DNA from: Multifurca ochricompacta
Taxonomy: Eukaryota > Basidiomycota > Agaricomycetes > Russulales > Russulaceae
Reading direction: 5' to 3'
NCBI GenBank assembly: GCA_022496185.1
Contig: WTXG01000142.1
Coordinates: 27,825 to 91,824, forward strand
DNA: 64,000 nucleotides
Shown: positions 56,613-64,000 of the stretch, in pieces
Numbering within the stretch: position 1 is the stretch's first letter
Layout of the letters: each line of letters begins with the position of its first letter
The notes under the pieces: model-generated
Database searches by the model: none
What the model was told of the DNA's origin: nothing
What the model saw: only the letters and a program-made list of their open reading frames with translations
Position numbers and translations under genes: made by a program

Positions 56613-59600
56613 AACTTACGTGGCAAACCGCCCCGGTTATCCCATTCGTTCCGGTGAGCGTTGTGTTCCCTGGTTTATCTCAGCAAGCATCATTCACTTT
56701 GGCAGCATGACGCAGGACCCTACACCGCACCGCATGGCGTCGTATTGCTTACATAGCGTTTAGACCCCCTTACGACAGTGTCTGCCTCGTGGAACTTGCT
56801 GCTTCGGTGTCCCACAACACTTATCTTTAATCAATATGGGCATGACCACCTAGACAACTATCAGACCCCACTCACTTTTTTTTCCCGCTGCGATTTACTC
56901 CATGCACCGCCATGAGGTTCAGAAGCACATGTAGCACGAGCATCCTATCAATATCAATTTACTTCATGCCGATAACCACATCCAGCTCTAGTTTATCTAA
57001 ACCTTTGTGGTGGAGGCGCCGCCGGGTTAAGGTATACTCAGGCCTAGCTGGGTCTCCAGACGTAAACTCGTATTTTAACCACCAAGGTCATCTTAAGCTT
57101 CATTCTATTCCATGTCTGGCAACGATACCCCACGGCCCCCCATCGAGTCTAGAGCACAGAATGTTGGGTGACCTTAAACCTTTACTGTCTCGCCAGTTGA
57201 GTGTCGTGGCTCGACGCGACGCGACGCGCATGGGTACACGGCGTGCCCATGGTTTCGATGATGCACCCCACCCTGGTCATTTCGGGGTCCCTTTTTTTAA
57301 AAAATTTCAAATCAGTGTTGTGACACTGTACGGCAGCGGGCTGTGAGGTAATTGACACGCCACTACTCTAGCCTCGGTTCTATGCCGTATCACCCAACGG
57401 ACAAGAGATACTGATACGGAGGAGTGTGAGAACAGAACACTCTAGGATACACGAGGCTCAGGCTTGGCACGTGATGGTGTAATTGGTTGCGGCGCCGCAA
57501 GTACGACCTTGGGTGGTATCCAATGACTCGGAAATCCTGCCCTCCTGTCTTGGTGAGAGTTCATGTTCATGATGATGTAGGGCGGCGGAACTCCAGCCGG
57601 AGATGTATCGGTCGTAACTGGGAAACCAAAACTCATATGCAGTATCAACGCGCCGCCCCAGGCCCTAATGAGATTGCGTGCAAAGAATCGACTAACTTGT
57701 TCTCTCGAGGAGTATAGCTATTGGACGTGTATAATCGTCTCCTATTCCTATTGCATGTGATTTCTGACGACTACCCCGACGGCAATAGGTAGGCCTTTGA
57801 GAGGTCAGATGCCCTTTACCATCGCGATGTACGTCAGGGAATTCTCGTTGGAGGTCGAGGAAAACAAGGAGGTTGTGCACAAGGAGAAAGAAACCTTTTT
57901 TATAAACTTCTAGCATACAGTACTCGCAGTAGTTTTTTCTCGCAAAAAAGTTAAGCTTTGCTCCGTGTTTGATCGGCCTTACACACACGCAACCATTGCA
58001 TTAAGGGGGATCGCGCGGGATGGATGTCCGTTTTCATCATTAGTGAGGAATGGATTGCCCGCGCAGGTCCCGATTGTCCAGGATGGTCCAATGCAATGGT
58101 TTTCGGAATTTCGGATAAACATGTAGTGCGGGGGTGTCCATGGGAATTTTCGCTTCGCGCGATTTCGGCCTTCGTTGAATGGCGTCCTCACAATTACACG
58201 TGCTCCCACCGCGGGAGCGCGGTTGTAACAATTGCCTGTGAGTGTTATGTGTGTGGGTGTGTGAATGGTGAATGAATGATCTTTCTCTCCCCCTCCACTC
58301 TCCACACAACCCCACCCGGGTCCACGGGCCCAAACGTCATGGGGTCTCTAAGTACACACAAGTAGTATTTTTTTTTTACCTCCTCCCATTCCGCCGCATA
58401 ACCGCATACCGATCCCCCCGTTAGTTCACGTGGCATATATAGAAAGAGAAAGAAAGAACCTTTCTCCCCACAGGCCCTAGTGGGGAAAGCGAACGGCAAC
58501 CGTCGCCAGGTGATGCTTCTATTCTAACCGAAAAACCCTCTTGCGCCGTGGCGGAGAGAAGCTTTTGGTGAGAGGGGGGTAAGGGGAAGGCATTTTAATT
58601 GTACACTTATAACTTTGTTAGAATAACTTCACGGAATGCGATAGTTCCTTCAACTGGTGTGATGAGAGGCTTCGCATTCGCCCACGAAACTCAATCAGGC
58701 ACACGACTACTACATCAAGCGTTCTGTGCGCATCGATTCTGTACCGTTTCTGTACAAGGATTTTTTGTGCGCATCTGTGTGTGATGAAACCCCACTTCTT
58801 CCCTTCCATTCTCCTCTCCTTTCCCTTGCTCGGCCATCCCTCAACTCTACGCTTCCCGGTCCCGATGCTAATGAGCTAATGATGATGATGGTGAAGATGA
58901 TGATGATGATGGCAGGCACATGATGAGTCGACTTCCGATCATGTGATCCATGCTCTCGATAGGGGAGCGGGCGAGAGCCTGATCACACAAATTACTACAC
59001 GAGACGAGAACTAGACAACTAGGGCGACCATATGAGCATCGCATTTCGATCGACGAACATTTGCATTTCACAACTTCTTTTAACGTCCGCACTTACAAGC
59101 GGGACGGGCGGCGGGGGGGGAGGGCCTAGGCCGTGAATGCCCTCGGCGGGGACCACCCCGGGACCGCGCGCCGATGTATAATCATTAATCATTGCGTTAT
59201 ACCTGCTGAGTTGAGATAAAGTGATATACCCCCCCCCTACCCAAGCGCGATTCCCGTGAGCTTTTTTTTTTAGAGGTTGTGAACCAGAAATGGCCCTGGG
59301 AACGTCTGATGAGCGCGCACCAGTTTTTTTTTTTTTGAACACCCGCCACTTGACAGCACCCAAAGGGTTCGTTTAATTTACCAATCTGTTGGCGACGCGT
59401 TCCCATTTTTGATTTAGCTGCCGGTGGGAAAGAAAGAAGAAAAAGAAGTGAAGGAAGATTTCCTATTGAGGCTCTGATACTAAACATAATGATAACTTGT
59501 ATTACTACCTTTCCACCAATTAGGGCCTTACACACAGGTTCGCAATACGAACAGAGAAAGCAAAAAGTATACAAGCCGCACTGCAATGCGACAGTGGATA

Positions 59601-59821
59601 AAAAATCAAAAAATAAAGTTGCAGTCCCGAAAGTGTTAAAGAAAATAAAAGAAAAAAATGCGATGGTAGTGAGTAAATAAACACGAGGAGACCACGAACG
59701 GTAAGATATTTAATGACCGATGAGACACCATTGAGACATGTGTGTGTGGGGGGGGGATTCCCCGTGGGTTGCTACGATAAAAAAAAACGCGCACACCGCA
59801 TAGCGCACGCTTTAATGTTCA
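56613..59821. other. Intergenic region with one doubtful small frame
   Basis: About 3.2 kb with no firm gene apart from the doubtful frame at 57161-57346. It holds T-rich runs near 56876 and 57291, a run of GATGATGAT repeats at 58877-58915, several homopolymer G and C runs (59108-59121, 59228-59237) and (GT)n or (CA)n short tracts. Many short frames exist on both strands without recognisable similarity. Confidence 0.5.
57161..57346 (+). CDS. Possible small mitochondrial protein, unknown
   Basis: A 61-codon frame beginning MLGDLKPLLSRQLSVVARRD has an Arg- and Leu-rich amphipathic start like a mitochondrial presequence, followed by HGFDD...VPFFKKFQISVV and LYGSGL. The pattern of a basic start, a PF motif and a Gly-rich helix recalls cytochrome c oxidase subunit VIIc/Cox8, but the expected end of that family (helix ending in a P-F pair and basic tail) is not found in a convincing next exon. 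I do not claim the function; it may be a chance frame. Confidence 0.25.
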   Translation: MLGDLKPLLSRQLSVVARRDATRMGTRRAHGFDDAPHPGHFGVPFFKKFQISVVTLYGSGL

Positions 59822-61231
59822 CTAACTTGACAAGTAGTTAACATACTGAGGTGTAAATCCGTTGTAGGCTAGTTTGGTTGCTGGGATATGCATCGAAAAT
59901 CCGCTCGCATTAAAATCAGCGTCCAAGGGTTGCATCGAGATGCTGTAGTCCTGCCCTGCATGGTATACGGTATTACTACCGAAAGGATTCATTAGATTAG
60001 CAACTACCCGGCATGGTTTAAAAAACGTGGAGAGACTTACGGATCGTATGAATGAAGGCCAAAAGCCACGCCTTGCTCATATTTGAGCTCAGGCTGCACG
60101 TACACCTCGTGTTCCACAAGGTGTTGGGGGGGCATCTCAAATTGCGGCAATACGGGGAGCTGGATCTGCGCGTGCACCCCTGCAGTTTGCACGTCACTGT
60201 GTGCAGGCAGCGGCGCCACAAGTGGCTGAGATTGCGTAGGAACAGCCGATGACTGTCCTACAAGAGAATGGCCGGCGGCACCTGGGAGGATACCATTGTG
60301 GTGGAATTGCCAGGGCTCCTCCATAGGATAGTCATCGCTTGGTGTGGAAGCCTCCCAGTAGGAACTCGCGTGATCAGGATATTGAAGTGACATGAAGTCA
60401 GGTATCTCTGTCTTGATAGAATGGTCGGGAGTGGATGGGGAGGTCGTGTCTCTGTGTGCAGACTCTCGGGTCTCGCGGCGTGGGCGACGGGCCTTTGAGT
60501 TGTTTGTGGACTCTGAGGTGGCCTCAGATGCATATTCGCAGACGTAATCTCGCGAAGCACAACGAGCACATGATGGGCGAGTGCCAGTACACTGCCAGAT
60601 CAAAATGATTTATAAGTAAGTGTAAGAAGTACAGGAAAGGGCGTGTGTGGAGGGGGGGGGGGGAAGTGAAGGTGACATACCTTTGCCTTACGCTCACGAC
60701 ATTTTTTGCACGCTTCTGAGGCGCGCTGATTGCGCAAAGGTGTAGGGGAGCGCAAGAAAATACAGTCGCCCTCTGGACCTGGAAGTATCCCTGCACGGTA
60801 TTCTTCATATTCATGACCCCACGAGACATTGTAAGGGATGAGGTTCCAGGCATCGTCAGGGTCAGAGGGAGTGCTAACTGAATCCGGTGATGGAATGGAA
60901 TAGCCGCTAGAAGTCGACGGTGAGAAATTTGAGGATGTAGGTGAAATGGAAGTGTCAAGGGTGGGTGAGAAGGCAAGGCGCGCGCTTGGGGCAGGGAGGT
61001 GGACAAGGCCATCATCACAAAAGTCGGACACCATATCCTCCGCAGTTGCGGTACACCCTAAAATGAATATGATTATTGAGGGGTGAGGGGGGGGGGGGGG
61101 TAAGGAAATGGAGATGTATGGGCCTTACTGGGTTCGTGCCGCTGGTGTAGGGCATCAACACTGCGATGGAGTTCACCGCGGCCATCGACGGTGACGGCGA
61201 AAGTTCCAAACATTGAAGGAGTGCGGGACAT
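59822..61231 (-). CDS. Zn(II)2Cys6 transcription factor
   Basis: Four exons (61129-61231, 60681-61057, 60041-60591, 59822-59975; introns 71, 89 and 65 bp) give 394 aa. The binuclear zinc cluster lies at about residues 151-178: CKKCRERKAK, then after an intron CTGTRPSCARCASRDYVC, giving the six cysteines with fungal spacing (C-x2-C-x6-C-x6-C-x2-C-x6-C). It is unusual in being internal; the first 145 residues are Ser/Pro/Asp-rich. A basic, Arg-rich region (KARRPRRETRE) follows the cluster, and the C-terminal half is Pro/Gln-rich and lacks the common fungal middle-homology domain, so it looks like a short DNA-binding regulator. The intron inside the cluster, between the third and fourth Cys pair, is common in this family. 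Target genes unknown. A poly-G run (61088-61100) lies in the first intron. Confidence 0.85.
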
Positions 61232-63415
61232 CTTATCGAAAATGGTGTGGAGTGATAGGGTGATGATTGTGGCAATAATAATTCACCCAACTCAAGCAAT
61301 GTAAGGTGGGGTGAGTAGAAGAGGTGGGGCGAAGAGAGAGAGGGATTTTGAGAAGGGAAGGGGAGACTATAAAGATGACATGATGATGGGTGACTTGGTA
61401 GCCACAACCGAGGTGAGTTACTTGAAGGGGATCGAAATAATTGTGTTCCACCAACTCATTATTTCCAAACACAATTCTATTCTATTCTTTTCTACAGACA
61501 GACAGGGCTGAGTTGTTCATAGGTACGGATCTAGATTTAAAAATACGGGGCGGTCAATCGAGATGGAACCATTCATTCAAAAGAAAAAATAAATGTGGAT
61601 TGGGCGCCGTTTCATCGTTCCTCCTAGTCCCGTGTCGTGTCGCCCTTCCATCATCATCCAGACCTTAGCCTTGGCTCTTGTCAACCTTCCAGTTGATCAC
61701 TTCACTTCGTGTTTATGTTTCCAAAAAAGATGAAAACTGTCAAACGGTGCTCGACACTGTCCAACCAACATACCCATACCATTACATTAAATTGAACTGA
61801 GTGGATTAAAGAAAATGAAAACTTCTGGCGGCGGTGATGATTTGTTCCTCGACGATCCTCTTTGCGGATCCGGACTGTGAAAAACTGTTGGGCACGTTTA
61901 TACATTTTGGGGTTGCCGATCGTTCGCAAGTGTCAGACGCACTCTGCTCCTGGAACTTGGCACCAAACTGAGCAACGCCGGCCGGTGAGGCGTGACCAAA
62001 ACCTAATGCTAATTGAACACAACAACAAGGTCATGAGCTACATACATACAGCGCGGCGGCGCTGGTAAGCTTCCTCAGCCCTTCACGACAGTAAAAATAA
62101 ACAAAATAAAACAAATAAAACAAAATAAAACAAAATAAAAACACAAAAATAAATAAATAAAAAACATTGGGTTTGGGTTTGGGTTTGGATTTGGGTTTGG
62201 GGCTGAGAGAATTGGTTAATGAATTATATGCAACACCCCCGGGTAACAAAGCGACCAATGCTTCTTGTTTCGGTGGGGATTGAAAAAAAAAAATTGAGGC
62301 TTTTAGTTAGCTTTTAGAAAATAAAATAAAAATGAAAATGAAAATAAAAATATTAAAATAAAAAGTAAAAGAGATCCGTCACGTTCAGGTACCGATAAGA
62401 GTGTAATCGTGACAAGAGCAAGTCACATCAACAGATATCCTAAAATGGTAATCTAGCTAAGCAAGCAAGCAAGTAAGTAACTAATGGTCCGGGTCCGTGT
62501 TGATGGATGGCCGCCCTGTTTCGTTTCGTTCTTGTTGTAAAATGTAAATACAATTCCAGTCCAGTCTTGATGTTAGCTCCTGACACGGGTCGCGAGGAGC
62601 CCTCCCCCGTTCACCCATTCATGATCCACTCTGAGATTGAGGGGCGTCCGGCAGTCACCGCGGCTATCCGTCCTTTCCCTTCTAAAAAAAAATACCGGAA
62701 CCTCGGAGATGAGTCCACGACTCCCAAAGGGGGGGGGTGCGTCCAATTGCCTAAATTAAAATATGCACGAGTGCATGGCCACCATTTCTGAACTCTTGCC
62801 TTGTCTTCTTGTTTCCAAAGACACAAGCCGGCTGCTGGAAGCGCCTCGGCCGTTTCGGGCACCATTTCCAGTAGAAGGGATGGGGGAAGGGGATCCACCT
62901 CGGGATCCAAGTGTTCACCCTTCCTTGGGCACTTACTATTATATTCTAATTACTAGACGCCTAACCTCGATCGGAGGGCTGATAGCTTTGATCAGCCCCA
63001 TGCCCCTACTCCACATGTGCTAGGAACCTAAATGGGTAAACCTAGGGTTGTCAGTCAGAATATGGGGGGACGTCGGGGGGAGCAATGTGCAGAAAGTTAA
63101 GGTATGCAAAGCTCCAATTCACCCAATATCTATCCGATATCGGATCCTCGCTCTCGGGATTCGAAAGGACACATTATTTCCGGTACTTTTGAGCTGCGAC
63201 AACCGGTACAATATAGAAGAAGTGACGAACACCACGAGGCATGCGCGTTGGAGGACAAACCCATTCGTCGATAGACGTTTTACATGAGTCACAGGCACTT
63301 GACAATGTTGTTAAGGGGCCTTCCCCAAACTACACATTCGGTCCAGTGACATGCTAGGTAGGATACAATTATACGTGCAGAGCAAATAACGAGATGGGAT
63401 AAGGCGGAGAAAGCT
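61232..63415. other. Intergenic region
   Basis: About 2.2 kb with no supported gene. It contains A-rich simple sequence with AAAATA words (62085-62165 and 62310-62370), a run of GGGTTT hexamers (62167-62205) and a G run at 62736-62742. Confidence 0.55.
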
Positions 63416-63979
63416 TCATGTTGTGGGGTCATGCAACACAGCAAGGAGATATCGCTTGTCTAGGATAAAAGAATGAGTGGAGTGTGACCCCTCCTCCTCC
63501 TCCCCCCACGGCATAAACGACTCACCTGGGGATATCATGATCTCGTGGCGCTTGGTTCGGATGCGCATGAACCGAATCTCGTCCTGAAATCGCGCATTAG
63601 CGGCTGAGAGGAATGAAGGAGCAAGTAGAACATACACCCTCATTCACCTCACCACTGACTTCCTCCAGTGCACCCTGAACGCTCTCGATCATCCTCCCTA
63701 TAGCGGTAGCATACTTCTTTCCATGTTCTCCTTCGAATACCACACCCGAGTGTCTGATGATGCTGACTGGTTGTCCACGAGAGAGTAGAAGATATCCAAG
63801 TACAGATCTGTGAGAGGAGAGGAGAGCGAGCGTCTGCTCAAGCTCCGGTGGTGTTGGACGGAAGAAGGTGAGGTTGATGTTGGTAAGGCAAGAGAGGCTG
63901 CTGGTAGAGGGTACTGCCGATGCCTATCTTCAAAACTTAGTCCATTTCTTCCCGGGATGATGAGCTATGAACACACCAT
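63416..63979 (-). CDS. Dynein light chain, roadblock/LC7 type
   Basis: Exons 63636-63923, 63526-63583 and 63416-63459, with a proposed initial exon of just the ATG at 63977-63979, give 130 aa. The body shows the roadblock fold in order: ELEQTLALLSSHRSVLGYLL, then KYATAIGRMIESVQ, then the family's most constant element IRFMRIRTKRHEIMISP with DKRYLLAVLHD at the end. Roadblock/LC7 subunits bind the dynein intermediate chain and help cargo-adaptor attachment in the cytoplasm. The protein is slightly longer than the usual 95-105 aa because of an N-terminal extension of about 28 residues. The 53-bp intron right after the ATG is in frame (GTGTGT donor), but an alternative start beyond the window end cannot be excluded. 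Confidence 0.8.
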
Positions 63980-64000
63980 GAGTGATAAAAGGACTGATAC

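Noticed and set aside
58877..58915. GATGAT repeat as possible coding acidic tract
   Set aside because: Open in several frames on both strands with no surrounding gene; treated as a microsatellite.

Overview
The window is nuclear DNA of a filamentous basidiomycete, most likely a mushroom-forming Agaricomycete. Genes are split by many short introns (about 50-65 bp, GT-AG with a few GC-AG). Several families are typical of that group: a DUF6533 membrane protein, a DUF6535 protein, Crinkler/RHS-type P-loop proteins and a giant GTPase/vWA protein. The species cannot be fixed from sequence alone. I found no rRNA, tRNA or CRISPR.

Layout. 1-4 kb: a proline-rich unknown gene and non-coding DNA. 4-11.4 kb: a Crinkler cluster arranged as a large spaced palindrome of two ~2.4 kb arms. 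The spacer holds a decayed LINE ORF1 and a third, older Crinkler relic; every copy is damaged. 12.4-19 kb: a single-pass membrane protein with beta-strand repeats, a CBM21 glycogen-targeting PP1 subunit, and a DUF6533 seven-helix-type membrane protein. 20.5-22.1 kb: a zinc alcohol dehydrogenase with nine exons. 27-28.8 kb: an MFS transporter. 29.9-39.2 kb: one giant gene of about 44 introns, combining a GBP/VLIG-like GTPase domain, a Cys/His-rich array and a C-terminal vWA domain. 39.4-43.4 kb: a TMEM242-like mitochondrial protein and a DUF6535 protein.

44.4-56.6 kb: a head-to-tail tandem duplication of about 5.5 kb. The ancestral order was MIS12 (kinetochore, +), an M36 fungalysin protease (-) and VPS29 (retromer, -). 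The breakpoints lie inside MIS12 and inside VPS29, so intact MIS12 sits at the left edge, intact VPS29 at the right edge, and both truncated remnants meet at the internal junction near 49,964. The fungalysin is present twice: the right copy reads through intact, the left copy has two single-base deletions. VPS29 and MDM35 share a 122-bp divergent promoter.

56.6-64 kb: mostly non-coding, with a Zn(II)2Cys6 transcription factor (59.8-61.2 kb) and a roadblock/LC7 dynein light chain at the right edge.

The genes do not form one pathway. Housekeeping genes (VPS29, MDM35, MIS12, ADH, PP1 subunit, dynein light chain) are interleaved with lineage-specific accessory genes. Exon coordinates were worked out by hand from splice signals and reading frame and should be treated as models.
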